Shown here: piece after piece, positions 42,536-51,554 of the stretch
How positions within the stretch are numbered: the stretch's first letter is position 1
How the letters are laid out: every line of letters starts with the position of its first letter
Source of the DNA: Bradyrhizobium sp. ISRA464
Lineage (GTDB): Bacteria > Pseudomonadota > Alphaproteobacteria > Rhizobiales > Xanthobacteraceae
Direction: 5' to 3'
Assembly (NCBI RefSeq): GCF_029910095.1
Contig: NZ_CP094526.1
Span: 4,712,001-4,776,000, forward strand
Length of the DNA stretch: 64,000 nucleotides
Position numbers and translations under genes: made by a program
The notes under the pieces: model-generated
What the model was told of the DNA's origin: nothing
What the model saw: only the letters and a program-made list of their open reading frames with translations
Databases searched by the model: none

Positions 42536-43438
42536 TCACGAGACGATGTCGCGCCCCCAGATATCGGCGTTGGGCCGCGCTTCCTGCATCAGTTTCGCCA
42601 CCTGAGGGCCGAGTTCGTTGGGATCCTCGACCGGGTCAATTCCCGGGCCCGCGTGCCAGCCCTCTGCGACCTTGAGAATCCCATCGCCTGCCTCGAATAC
42701 GCGACCGGTCACGTCCCTGGACTCTTCGCTCGCGAGCCAGACCACGATCGGCGCGACCCAACGCGGATTCCGGCGCTTGATCTCCTCCTCGGTGCGCTCA
42801 CGCAATCCTTCGGTCATGCGGGTCTGCGCGCGTGGCGCGATCGCATTCACCGTGATGCCGTATTGGCGGAGCTCCATCGCGCTGATGATGGTAAAGGCGG
42901 CGATACCGGCCTTGGCAGCCCCATAGTTGCTCTGGCCGACATTGCCGAACAATCCGGAGGCCGACGAGGTGTTGATCAGGCGGGCGCTGACCGGCGCTCC
43001 ACGCATCTTGGTTTCCTGACGCCAGTACTGCGCGGCATGATGAGACGGGGCGAAGGTGCCTTTGAGATGCACCTTGATCACGGCGTCCCATTCCGCCTCG
43101 GTCATGTTGACCATCATGCGATCCCGCAAGATACCGGCGTTGTTGATGAGGACGTCGAGCCGGCCGAAAGCGTCGATGGCGGCGTCGATCAGAGCCTTGG
43201 CGCCGGCCCAATCGCTGACATCGCTGCCGTTCACAATGGCTTCGCCGCCGGCCCGCCTGATCTCGTCGACAACCTCCTGAGCAGGCGACATATCGGCGCC
43301 CTCACCCGCTGCCGTGCTGCCGAGATCGTTGACCACGACCTTGGCGCCCTGCTCCGCCAGCATCAACGCGTATTCTCGCCCGAGCCCCCTGCCGCCGCCC
43401 GTCACGATCGCGACCCGCCCGGCACATAGTCGTCCCAT
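42536..43438 (-). CDS. HSD17B4-type SDR (3-hydroxyacyl-CoA dehydrogenase)
   Basis: 300 residues. The text GRVAIVTGGGRGLGREYALMLAEQGAKVVVNDLGS, with the VVNDLG stretch, is typical of the (3R)-hydroxyacyl-CoA dehydrogenase part of multifunctional enzyme 2. Catalytic Ser (NTSSASGL) and Y-x-x-x-K (NYGAAKAGIAA) are present. It would pair with HSD4-type MaoC hydratases (19866, 44872). It lies 15 bases after the full 3' end of the broken receptor gene, with which it probably forms an operon. Confidence 0.85.
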   Translation of the reverse strand: MGRLCAGRVAIVTGGGRGLGREYALMLAEQGAKVVVNDLGSTAAGEGADMSPAQEVVDEIRRAGGEAIVNGSDVSDWAGAKALIDAAIDAFGRLDVLINNAGILRDRMMVNMTEAEWDAVIKVHLKGTFAPSHHAAQYWRQETKMRGAPVSARLINTSSASGLFGNVGQSNYGAAKAGIAAFTIISAMELRQYGITVNAIAPRAQTRMTEGLRERTEEEIKRRNPRWVAPIVVWLASEESRDVTGRVFEAGDGILKVAEGWHAGPGIDPVEDPNELGPQVAKLMQEARPNADIWGRDIVS

Positions 43439-43453
43439 TTGTCGTCTCCCTGT

Positions 43454-44746
43454 CTAATTCTTCGTCTCGCCGCTCATGACGTCGCCGAACAGATGCCAGT
43501 TCGATCCCTCGAAGCGCATCAATTGCCATTGCTTCACCGGGGCGAAATCGCTCGGTGACGTATTCAAGCGGATGCCGGGAAGCAGCATGCCCAGCTCGAC
43601 CTCTTTCAGGTGGGCCGCCTGCCGCATCACGTTCTCGCGCGTGATATCGTCGCCACATTGCTTCAGCAGATGGACGAGCGCCTGCGCCGTGTTTTAGCCA
43701 TTCACGATCAGCGTATCGCTGCGATCAGCGCCGGGAAAATAGCCGTCAAGAAACTGGTTGAGCTCCTTGAGCCCGGAATCGTCCTTCCACGCGGGATCGT
43801 TCGGATCCTTGAAATAGGCCGCGGAGATCAAGCCTTGCGCATTGTCGAATCCCACAGGCTTGATCACGCTGCCGATCGACGCCGACACATAGCTGAGAAC
43901 GTGCAGCGGCTTCCAGCCGAGCTCTGACACCTTCTTGATCGCCTGTGCTGCAAATTTCGGCGTTGCGATGTCGAACAGCACGTCAGCGCCGGTCGCCTTC
44001 AACTTGACGAGGTGGGAATCGATCGTCGGCTCCGACACATCGAAACCTTCCTCCGCGACAATCATTGACGCAGCTTTGTCGCCGAGCCCCCGCCTGATCC
44101 CCTTGAGATAGTCTTTCCCGAAATCGTCATTCTGGAAGAAGATCGCGATCTTCGCCGCGGGCCGCTCCCGAAGCACATATCTTGCGATGTAGCCCTCGGT
44201 CTCGTAGCTTGGGGTAAATCCCATCGTCCAGGGGAAGTTTTGAGGATCATTCCACTTGGCCGCTCCGCTCGACACGAACAATTGCGGCACCTTCCTGGCG
44301 TTCAGATATTTTTGCACGGCCGAGTTGGCCGCTGTGCCGAGCGCGTTGAAGACCAGCAGAACCTCGTCGCTCTCGACCAGCCGTCTCGTCTGTTCGACCG
44401 TCTTCGGCGGCGAGTACGCGTCGTCGTACGACAGGAAGACAATGCGCCGTCCGTTGATGCCACCCTCCGCGTTGACCTTGCGGAAGTAGGCCTCCTCGGT
44501 CTTGGCGACCATGCTGAAGGCGGATGCCGGGCCGCTATAGGGCGACGTGTTGCCGATCTTGATCTCAGTGTCGGTGACACCTGGGCCATATCGCTTCTCT
44601 CCAGCCGAGCCCTGACTTGCGTGCAGACCAACCAGGATCACCGCCGCGGCCCTGACAGCGTCGCGACCTCCGTGTCCGCCAAACAGCCGCCTGTACAGTA
44701 CCGCGACACGGGCCGCCCGACTCGAATGGCCAGCATCCCACTTCAC
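43454..44746 (-). pseudogene. ABC substrate-binding protein gene with an in-frame stop codon
   Basis: The gene is a paralogue of the receptor at 22196: the mature start EKRYGPGVTDTEIKIGNTSPYSGPASAF is nearly identical. Translation from a GTG at 44746 (GGGAGAGG before it) stops after 350 codons at a TAA (43694-43696). The same frame then continues for 79 codons with family text (NTAQALVHLLKQCGDDITRENVMRQAAHL) to a TAG at 43454. The paralogue has Tyr-Ile (SGYINAQ) here, so TAC to TAA is the likely lesion. A 350-residue product might fold poorly. The signal-like N-terminus is less hydrophobic than usual. Confidence 0.85.
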
Positions 44747-44790
44747 GGCGCCTCTCCCTTTCCGGCTCCCATTGCCTCAACAAACCCAAC

Positions 44791-44808
44791 TAGTACACTT
44801 GTGTACTA
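44791..44808. promoter_or_regulatory. Island palindrome, site 12: perfect copy
   Basis: TAGTACAC-TT-GTGTACTA is a perfect inverted repeat with 8-bp arms and defines the motif used for the other sites. It lies 45 bases upstream of the receptor gene start at 44746 and 63 bases upstream of the TTG at 44872, centred in this divergent promoter. Confidence 0.8.
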
Positions 44809-44871
44809 TGTGATAGCAACTGCCATTCCGCATCTCGATGAATCGGGATCATGCAAGCATTGGAGGACATC

Positions 44872-45725
44872 TTGAACCTCGAAGCCGTGCGAAATTTCCG
44901 TTTTGAGTCAGTCACTCAAAGCTACACCCGTCGCGACACCATGCTGTACGCGCTCGGCCTCGGCTTTGGTTCCGATCCACTTGACCCGGCGCAGCTTGAC
45001 TTCGTCTACGAGGCAAATCTCCGGGCGGTGCCTTCGATCTGCTGTGTGCTCGCCCATCCCGGCTTCTGGGCAAAGCGGCCGGAGCTCGGCATCGACTGGC
45101 TGAAGCTCCTGCACGGAGAGCAGAGCTTTGAAATTCACAGCCCGATACCAGCCGAAGGCACGGTCAGAGCCAGTTATGAAACCGCCGCTGTCGCTGACAA
45201 AGGAGCCGAAAAGGGGGCGATCCTTCACCTCGTCAAGACACTCGACGACGCTGTCAGCGGACTGAAGTTGGCGACGGTTCGCAGTGTGCTGTTCCTGCGC
45301 GGCGACGGTGGCTACGGCAGCTTTGGCAATGTCCCTGCCGAGCCCACTGCCCTCCCGGAACAGCTCCCTCGCAGACCAAGGACATCGCGACGCTGCCCCA
45401 AAGTGCACTGATCTATCGGCTGAGCGGCGACTACAATCCGATACACGCCGATCCCGACGCCGCCGCAAAGGCCGGCTTCGACCGCCCGATCCTCCACGGC
45501 CTGTGCACGCTCGGAATTGCAACGCGCGCGGTCCTCGCCACCCTCGCGGATGGCCGGCCCGAACGTTTCCTTTCACTGTCGGCCCGATTCAGCCGTCCGG
45601 TCTTTCCGGGAGAGACAATCCGGACGGAATTCCTCTCCGTCGGCGGCCAAATCCGCTTTCGCTCACGGGTCCTCGAACGCGACCTCGTGGTGCTCGATCG
45701 AGGAACAGCGGTGGTCCGCGATTGA
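44872..45725 (+). pseudogene. HSD4-type MaoC hydratase, copy 2, broken by one frameshift
   Basis: A paralogue of the gene at 19866. The first part (LNLEAVRNFRFESVTQSY to GGYGSFGNVPAEPTALPE) leaves frame near 45360 and would end at 45411. The rest continues in another frame from TKDIATLPQSALIYRL through the hydratase motif YNPIHADPDAAAKAGFDRPILHG to a TGA at 45723-45725. One missing base explains the break. The start is a TTG at 44872 with GGAGGA five bases before it, matching the N-terminus of copy 1; an in-frame ATG at 44851 lacks a site. Ends one base from the convergent TctC-like gene. Confidence 0.87.
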
Positions 45726-45726
45726 C

Positions 45727-46701
45727 CTACTTCTTCTCGATCTTCGCGATCGCAACGATCTCGGCCCAGCGCCGCGTGTCGGCTTCCTCGAATGCCTTCA
45801 GCTGGTCGGCTCCGGCCGGAAACGGTTTTGCGCCCACGGACTCGAGATAGTCCGCGGTATCCTTGTTGTTGACGAAGGCCAGCACGACCTGGCTGAGCTT
45901 CGCCACGATGTCGGACGCGGTGCCTGTCCGCACGAACACACCGACCCAGGCGGTCAGCTCAGCACCGGATAGCCCGGCCTGCGCGAGCGTCGGGACATCG
46001 GGCATCCCCGCCAACCGATCGCTGCTCGTCACTGCAAGGACACGCAACCGACCATCCTGGATCAAGCCCTGCGCACTGGCCGGATCGGCGAAGACGCAAT
46101 CGATCTCACCCGCCAGCACATCAGTCCGAGCCTGTGGCATCCCGCGATACGGAACATGCTGCATGTTGATCCCGGCCCTGGCCCGGAACAACTCCGCAGC
46201 ACCCCGGCTCGACGTGTTGCCGCTTCCAAATGAGAGGGGCTTCTCGCGCACCTTCGCCAAAGCGATGAACTCTGCAACGGTCTTTGCCGGAAACTCGGGC
46301 TTGACGGCCAGCATCATCGGAATGGTCATGATCCCCGCGACAGGCGTAAAGTCCACCGCGGGATCATAGGGCATCGCATTGAACAGGCTGATATTGGCCG
46401 CTTGCGTCGAGTTCGTGGTGACGAACACGGTGTAGCCGTCAGCCTCAGCCTTCAGAACCGCAAGCGCTGCCAGATTGCCGTCAGCACCCGGCTTGTTTTC
46501 GATCAGCACGGTCGCACCGGTCTCGATGCGAATGCTTTCGGCGAGACGCCGCGTCACAGCATCGGTTGCACTGCCTGCCGGGAACGGCACGATGAGGTTG
46601 ATGCGTCGCGACGGATATGATTCCGCCGAGGCCTGCCGCCAACCGGACGCCGCGATCGACACGGCGACCAGGCATACAACGATCGCAACCCGAACTCGCA
46701 T
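45727..46701 (-). CDS. TctC/Bug-type periplasmic solute-binding protein
   Basis: 324 residues. Signal peptide (MRVRVAIVVCLVAVSIAASGWRQASA) followed by the Bug-family start YPSRRINLIVPFPAGSATDAVTRRLAE and ENKPGADGNLAALAVLKAEADGYT. Such proteins capture carboxylates for a tripartite tricarboxylate transporter. No TctA/TctB membrane genes occur in the window, so it is an orphan receptor, as many Bug proteins are. The palindrome at 46781 lies upstream. Ligand unknown; aromatic acids are known for relatives. Confidence 0.87.
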   Translation of the reverse strand: MRVRVAIVVCLVAVSIAASGWRQASAESYPSRRINLIVPFPAGSATDAVTRRLAESIRIETGATVLIENKPGADGNLAALAVLKAEADGYTVFVTTNSTQAANISLFNAMPYDPAVDFTPVAGIMTIPMMLAVKPEFPAKTVAEFIALAKVREKPLSFGSGNTSSRGAAELFRARAGINMQHVPYRGMPQARTDVLAGEIDCVFADPASAQGLIQDGRLRVLAVTSSDRLAGMPDVPTLAQAGLSGAELTAWVGVFVRTGTASDIVAKLSQVVLAFVNNKDTADYLESVGAKPFPAGADQLKAFEEADTRRWAEIVAIAKIEKK

Positions 46702-46780
46702 GGACTCTCCCTAGGCGTGAAGCGCTTGACATTCCCACGCTGCGGCGCAGCTACGGTCCGCAGTCCCTGATTTGTTCCGA

Positions 46781-46798
46781 TCGTACTCTACTTTACGA
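46781..46798. promoter_or_regulatory. Island palindrome, site 13 (upstream of TctC-like gene)
   Basis: TCGTACTC-TA-CTTTACGA matches 11 of 16 positions. It lies 79 bases before the start at 46701. Confidence 0.55.
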
Positions 46799-46883
46799 TA
46801 TGTGAGAACGTACGTCTATCGGCCGGACATCCGGTCTCTGGCGTCGCATATCTCGTATGATCGCCCCGGACCCCAGACCCCCG

Positions 46884-47363
46884 CTAGCTGCACGGTTCCG
46901 ATTCGCCGCTCGTCCGGCTTAGTTCGATGCTATCGATCTTTGAAAAGAATCCATCGTCGAGCCCGATGTCCGCGGCAAAGTGCATAGGATCGGCGTGGCC
47001 GCAGATCACATCCGGAAAGTGCCAGTTCGCGGTCCCCACCACCTTTTCGCCGGCGAGCACGGCAATTTTCAGCGGATGCCTCGTCCCCACGCCGCGCGCG
47101 CTCTGATAGCCGTCGGCGATGCAGTAAAGTTCGAGCCGCATTATATTCTCGGCCACGCGCTGGACCGACAGCTCAATCTCGCAGAAGCCAAAGGCGGGAT
47201 CATCTTTCGAGCCTTCCGCGTAGAAGTAGAACGCGCCAATCTTGCCGTGCGCGCACGGGCCGAGCTTGTGATCCTTGGGTACCTGCGGATCCGGCCGCGC
47301 CGGCGTCCGAGGCGGCAATGGGCCGAGCGAACAGAAGTGCCGATAGGAATAGCAGCGTCCCAA
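46884..47363 (-). CDS. Hypothetical protein, probably secreted, with a likely frameshift near its N-terminus
   Basis: The frame from TTG 47363 (GGGGAGGAG before it) encodes 159 residues. No family is recognised for the core (KIGAFYFYAEGSKDDPAFGFCEIELSVQ to DDGFFSKIDSIELSR), which looks like a beta-rich domain. Its first 25 residues are odd (GRCYSYRHFCSLGPLPPRTPARP). The adjacent frame over the same bases reads IGTLLFLSALLFARPIAASDAGA, a convincing signal peptide without a standard start codon. The gene may thus have lost its signal peptide by a one-base insertion near 47310. It starts 11 bases after the decarboxylase gene. Confidence 0.6.
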   Translation of the reverse strand: MGRCYSYRHFCSLGPLPPRTPARPDPQVPKDHKLGPCAHGKIGAFYFYAEGSKDDPAFGFCEIELSVQRVAENIMRLELYCIADGYQSARGVGTRHPLKIAVLAGEKVVGTANWHFPDVICGHADPMHFAADIGLDDGFFSKIDSIELSRTSGESEPCS

Positions 47364-47374
47364 TGTCTCCTCCC

Positions 47375-48352
47375 CTACCGGAGCGCGAATAGCCGCCTTG
47401 CATTGGCAGACAACACTGCCCGTGACACTGACAAGACCCGCTCGGCGAATTGCGCAGGCCTGTCCTGCTTGATCGTGAACGGATAGTCCGATCCCACAAC
47501 GAGCTGATCCGTCCCGACCTTGTCAGCGAGGTATTGCAACGCCGGCCCGTCGTAGAGAACCGTGTCGTAGTAGAAGGATCGGGCCATCTCCGTCGGAGCC
47601 CCCGCGAAGAGGCTTTGTAGCGGTGGTCCCATCCCATAAGCGTGGCCCAGCCTCGGTAACAGCCAGGACAGCGCGCCGCCGCCATGGCTCAGCAGGATGC
47701 GCAAGGTGGGAAAGCGCTCGAGCACGCCGTTGGTCATCAACGAAACCGCGGCGAAGGCCGTCTCCAACGGAAACGCCGCCACGGCCGCAAGCTCGGGGCG
47801 ACCGCCCATTCGGTCAAGCCCAAGAGGATGCAGCGGATGGATCATCACCATCAGCCCGGCATGCTCAGCCGCTGCATAGACGTCGTTCAGGCGTGCATCG
47901 CCGAGCGGTATGCCATTGATATGCGTGCCGATCTCGATGCCGCGCAGACCAAGCGATCTGATCTCCTCCATGCGTCGTGCGGCGAGTGCGACATCCTGCA
48001 TGGGGACCATCCCAATGCCGACGAAATGCCGCGGATGGTCTGCGCGTAGCGCAGCAATCCCCTCGTTGACACGGCGGCACAACGCGTCCGCGTCGGCGGG
48101 TGGAAACCAATGCGACAGCAATTCCGGCATGGGCGAGACGACCTGCACCTGGATGTCGTCGATCGCCATGTCGTCGAGCCGGCGGCGCGCGTCCCAACTT
48201 CGAGAATCGATCACTCGAAACACCTTGCCGCCCACCATGACGGCGGCCGATGCGTCCCGGAGCTCGACGGAGGGCCACAGCGGATTGCGGGCCGATTCCG
48301 CCGGAATGTGCCGTGGGACGAAATGGGTATGGGTGTCGATCGCTTCGACCAA
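47375..48352 (-). CDS. Amidohydrolase-family decarboxylase, ACMSD-like
   Basis: 325 residues. The metal set matches ACMSD in spacing: His8 and His10 (DTHTHF), His172 (MIHPLHPL), His223 (LLSHGGGALSW) and Asp289 (VGSDYPF). ACMSD decarboxylates the semialdehyde made by extradiol cleavage of 3-hydroxyanthranilate, so a similar step on the carboxylated ring-cleavage product of the nearby dioxygenases is likely. The start is a TTG at 48352 after GGGGAAA. Divergent from the Rieske operon, which begins at 48531. Confidence 0.85.
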   Translation of the reverse strand: MVEAIDTHTHFVPRHIPAESARNPLWPSVELRDASAAVMVGGKVFRVIDSRSWDARRRLDDMAIDDIQVQVVSPMPELLSHWFPPADADALCRRVNEGIAALRADHPRHFVGIGMVPMQDVALAARRMEEIRSLGLRGIEIGTHINGIPLGDARLNDVYAAAEHAGLMVMIHPLHPLGLDRMGGRPELAAVAAFPLETAFAAVSLMTNGVLERFPTLRILLSHGGGALSWLLPRLGHAYGMGPPLQSLFAGAPTEMARSFYYDTVLYDGPALQYLADKVGTDQLVVGSDYPFTIKQDRPAQFAERVLSVSRAVLSANARRLFALR

Positions 48353-48465
48353 GACGTTTCCCCGACGGATTTATGCGCTGCGCCCGCTACCAGACGGCCT
48401 GGAACGCGCGGGTCGACAATTTACAAGCAGGTTGGACTGTTTTTATTGTCTATGCAATCCCATAT

Positions 48466-48483
48466 TCGTATGCTAGTGAACAA
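48466..48483. promoter_or_regulatory. Island palindrome, site 14 (decarboxylase / Rieske operon promoter)
   Basis: TCGTATGC-TA-GTGAACAA matches 11 of 16 positions. It lies in the divergent promoter, 48 bases before the GTG at 48531. Confidence 0.5.
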
Positions 48484-48530
48484 TCTAACAGACAATGCGA
48501 TCGGCGATCGCATCAGGGAGCGAAGCGAGC

Positions 48531-49748
48531 GTGGCGCGAACGATCAACGACATCGTGATCGCAGGGGCCGGCCAAGCCGGAGCGCGTGCCGCTGAAGCGC
48601 TGCGGGCGCGCGGCTTCAGGGGTTCGATCACCATGATCGGCGAGGAGACCCACCCGCCCTACGAGCGGCCACAGCTCTCAAAGAGCTTGTTGCAATCCCG
48701 CGATGCGCCTGTCGCCTACATCAAGCAGGCCGCAGACTGGACCAAGACGCTTGATATCAACATCGAGACTGGCGCCGCGGCGATTGATTGCGACGCCGAT
48801 CGCCGCATCGTGTCGACCGCGGACGGCCGCAGCTTCCATTTCGACGGCCTGCTGCTTGCGACCGGCACTCGGCCGCGGCGGCTTCCTGCACTGGAAGATG
48901 CACACATCGAGGTCCAGTATTTGCGCAGCGTCGAGGACGCGCTCCGATTTCGTCGTCACATCCAGGCCGGATCGCGCATTGCGGTCGTCGGGGGCGGTGT
49001 CATCGGCCTGGAAGCTGCGTGCGCTGCCGCCAGGAACGGCTGCCGTGTGACGGTGATCGAAAGTGAGGAGCATCTCCTCGCACGCGCGTTCCCGCCTCTG
49101 ATCGGCGGTCTCGTTGCCGACAGGCACCGCAGTCACGGTGTCGAGTTTGTCTTCGGCGCGACGGTGACCGGAAGCACGTCAGGTTCCGTCGGCCTGAGCA
49201 ACGGCGCGCGGATCCCAGCAGATCTGGTGTTGGTCGGCATCGGCGTTACCCCTTCGGCCGAACTCGCCATCCGGCTCGGTCTGCCCGCCGCCGAAGGCAT
49301 TGCTGTCGATGCCTGCGGTCGCACCGCTGTTCCCGACATCTTCTGTGCGGGTGATGCGGCCCTGCAATGGAGCCGTTGCCACGGCCGCGCGATCCGCGTC
49401 GAGACCTGGGCGAACGCCCAGAACCAGGCGATCTCGGTCGCCGCCAATATGATCGGCGACGCCGTGGAATACAACGATCCTCCCTGGTTCTGGACCGACC
49501 AATACGACCTGAACATCCAGGTCGCCGGCGACATGCGCAATGCCGAGCACATCGCGCGCGGCGATCCAAGCAGCGGACGGTTTTCGATCATGGCCATGCG
49601 TGGCGCCGAACTTGTCGGCGCTCTCTCGGTGAATGCAACCAAGGACATGGCGATTCTGCGGCGGATCATTGCGGCCAACGCAAAGCCGCAGCGCGCTGAT
49701 CTGGAGTCGCCGGGTTACGACCTCCGAGCCGTGTTGAAACCACACTGA
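48531..49748 (+). CDS. Ferredoxin reductase (FAD/NAD), Rieske oxygenase type
   Basis: 405 residues. Two Rossmann motifs: [19 protein letters not shown] near residue 8 (FAD) and [21 protein letters not shown] (NADH). FCAGDAA near 280 is the second FAD contact. It passes electrons from NADH to the Rieske ferredoxin encoded downstream. The GTG at 48531 (GGGAG 10 bases before) is preferred; an in-frame ATG at 48495 lacks a ribosome site and adds residues not typical of the family. First gene of a nine-gene rightward cluster. Confidence 0.86.
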   Translation: MARTINDIVIAGAGQAGARAAEALRARGFRGSITMIGEETHPPYERPQLSKSLLQSRDAPVAYIKQAADWTKTLDINIETGAAAIDCDADRRIVSTADGRSFHFDGLLLATGTRPRRLPALEDAHIEVQYLRSVEDALRFRRHIQAGSRIAVVGGGVIGLEAACAAARNGCRVTVIESEEHLLARAFPPLIGGLVADRHRSHGVEFVFGATVTGSTSGSVGLSNGARIPADLVLVGIGVTPSAELAIRLGLPAAEGIAVDACGRTAVPDIFCAGDAALQWSRCHGRAIRVETWANAQNQAISVAANMIGDAVEYNDPPWFWTDQYDLNIQVAGDMRNAEHIARGDPSSGRFSIMAMRGAELVGALSVNATKDMAILRRIIAANAKPQRADLESPGYDLRAVLKPH

Positions 49749-49770
49749 CAAGTCCGAGGGAGGGACTGCA

Positions 49771-51042
49771 ATGAATGCGTTCCAGCGAATGAATACCGCG
49801 CTGATGGTCGACGAGGCCAAGCAGATCTTCAAGGTCTCCCGCCAGGCTTTCGTCGATCCGGATATTCTCGAGGCCGAGCGCACGCGCATCTTCGACAAAT
49901 GCTGGCTCTATCTTGGCCACGCGTCGGAGCTTCCCAAGCCCGGCGACTTCGTCACCCGTCAGGTCGCCGGCCGCAATATTCTGTTCGCGCGCGACGCCAA
50001 GGGTATTCTGCGCGCCATGTTCAACACATGCCCGCATCGCGGCGCGCAGGTTTGCCGCGAAAAGCATGGCAATGCAAAGTCCTTCCAATGCTTCTATCAT
50101 GGCTGGGTGTTCGGGCTGGACGGCGCGCTGCGCAGCCAGCCAGGCGAGGCTTCCTATGCGCCCGATTTCAAGGAGCGCAGCACGTCCAACATGCAGCAGG
50201 TGCCGCGGTTCGAAACCTATCGCGACTTCTGCTTCGTGTGCTTCGATCGGAATGCCGAGACGCTCGACTCCTATCTCGGCCCGGTGAAGGAATATCTCGA
50301 CATCATCGGCGACCAGGCCGAGGCCAGTATGACCATCGTCGGCGGCACACAGGAATACTCGATGCGCGCCAACTGGAAGCTGCTTACCGAGAACTCGATC
50401 GACGGCTATCATGCGCTCACCACGCACGCGACCTATTTCGACTACCTCAAGGCCACCAATGGCGGCCTCGTGCCGGTGCCGCTGGAGGGTGCCGCGCGCG
50501 ATCTCGGCAAGGGACATGCGGTGCTGGAGTACAAGGCGCCGTGGGGACGCCCGGTCGCACAATGGATTCCCATGTGGGGTGACGAGGGCAAGCGCGAGAT
50601 CGACCGGCTCTACCAGGGACTGGTGACGCGCTTCGGCGAGGAGCGCGCCAAGCGGATCGCGCTCTTCAATCGCAATCTGTTCGTGTTCCCGAACCTCGTC
50701 GTCAACGACATCATGGCCGTGACGATCCGCACCTATTATCCGTACGCTCCCGATTTCATGACTGTCAGCGCATGGGCGCTCGCGCCAAAGGAAGAGACCG
50801 ACTGGGCGCGCAAATACCGCCTGTTCAATTTCCTTGAATTCCTGGGCCCTGGCGGCTTCGCGACACCCGACGATGTCGAGGCGCTGGAGCAGTGCCAGCG
50901 CGGCTTCCGCAACTCCACTGAAGCGCAATGGAACGACATTTCCAAGGGGATGGGCAAGGAAACGCCCGCCTATGATGACGAGCTGCAGATGCGCGCGTTC
51001 TGGTCGAACTGGAACAAGCATGTCTTCGCGCCATCGGCCTAA
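49771..51042 (+). CDS. Rieske ring-hydroxylating dioxygenase, alpha subunit
   Basis: 423 residues. The Rieske cluster ligands are Cys87, His89, Cys107 and His110 (CPHRGAQ...CFYHGW). The mononuclear iron site is Asp211, His214, His219 region ([13 protein letters not shown]). These are complete, so it should be active. It probably inserts O2 into an aromatic acid to give a cis-dihydrodiol, as benzoate- or cumate-type enzymes do. GGGAGGG precedes the ATG. The beta subunit follows 14 bases later. Confidence 0.9.
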   Translation: MNAFQRMNTALMVDEAKQIFKVSRQAFVDPDILEAERTRIFDKCWLYLGHASELPKPGDFVTRQVAGRNILFARDAKGILRAMFNTCPHRGAQVCREKHGNAKSFQCFYHGWVFGLDGALRSQPGEASYAPDFKERSTSNMQQVPRFETYRDFCFVCFDRNAETLDSYLGPVKEYLDIIGDQAEASMTIVGGTQEYSMRANWKLLTENSIDGYHALTTHATYFDYLKATNGGLVPVPLEGAARDLGKGHAVLEYKAPWGRPVAQWIPMWGDEGKREIDRLYQGLVTRFGEERAKRIALFNRNLFVFPNLVVNDIMAVTIRTYYPYAPDFMTVSAWALAPKEETDWARKYRLFNFLEFLGPGGFATPDDVEALEQCQRGFRNSTEAQWNDISKGMGKETPAYDDELQMRAFWSNWNKHVFAPSA

Positions 51043-51056
51043 CGCAGGAGGCGCAG

Positions 51057-51542
51057 ATGCAGAACATCACCCGAGCCGACGTCGAGGATTTCCTGTTCGC
51101 CGAGGCCGAGCTGCTGGACGAATGGCGCTTGCCGGAATGGCTCGAGCTGTTCACGGACGACGCGATCTACTACGTACCGTCGACCGACGTTCCCGCGGAC
51201 TCCTCGCCCGACAAGAACCTTTTTTATGTTGCGGACGACCGCTTTCGCCTCAGCGAACGCGTCAAGCGCCTGATGAAGCGCACCGCGCATGCCGAATTCC
51301 CGCATTCGCGCACGCGGCACCTGGTGAGCAATGTACGGATCCGCAGCCGCAGCGACAGCGAGGTGGAGGTCGCCGCCGCCTTCATCACGTATCGCACCAA
51401 GGATGGCGTCACCGACATCTATTTCGGCAGCAACCGTTACCGGCTGGTCGCCGAGAACGGGCGCCTTCGCATCAAGGAGAAACGCTGCCTGCTCGACAGC
51501 GAGGGGCTGCGCACGCAAGGGCGCGTCAGCATCATCCTCTAG
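51057..51542 (+). CDS. Rieske dioxygenase, beta subunit
   Basis: 161 residues of the NTF2-like fold typical of ring-hydroxylating dioxygenase beta subunits: EDFLFAEAELLDEWRLPEWLELFTDDAIYYVP, RHLVSNVRI and YFGSNRYRLVAENGRLRIKEKRCLLD. It forms the mushroom-shaped hexamer with the alpha subunit and has no cofactor of its own. GCAGGAGG lies before the ATG. Short intergenic spacing on both sides shows operon membership. Confidence 0.9.
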   Translation: MQNITRADVEDFLFAEAELLDEWRLPEWLELFTDDAIYYVPSTDVPADSSPDKNLFYVADDRFRLSERVKRLMKRTAHAEFPHSRTRHLVSNVRIRSRSDSEVEVAAAFITYRTKDGVTDIYFGSNRYRLVAENGRLRIKEKRCLLDSEGLRTQGRVSIIL

Positions 51543-51554
51543 GGACAATCGATC

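Noticed and set aside
42404..43429. A 341-codon plus-strand frame overlapping the MarR tail and the HSD17B4-type SDR
   Set aside because: The opposite strand encodes a full SDR with intact motifs; the translation shows no family features.
49666..51021. A 451-codon minus-strand frame opposite the Rieske alpha gene
   Set aside because: Shadow frame; the plus strand holds a complete Rieske protein with all metal ligands.
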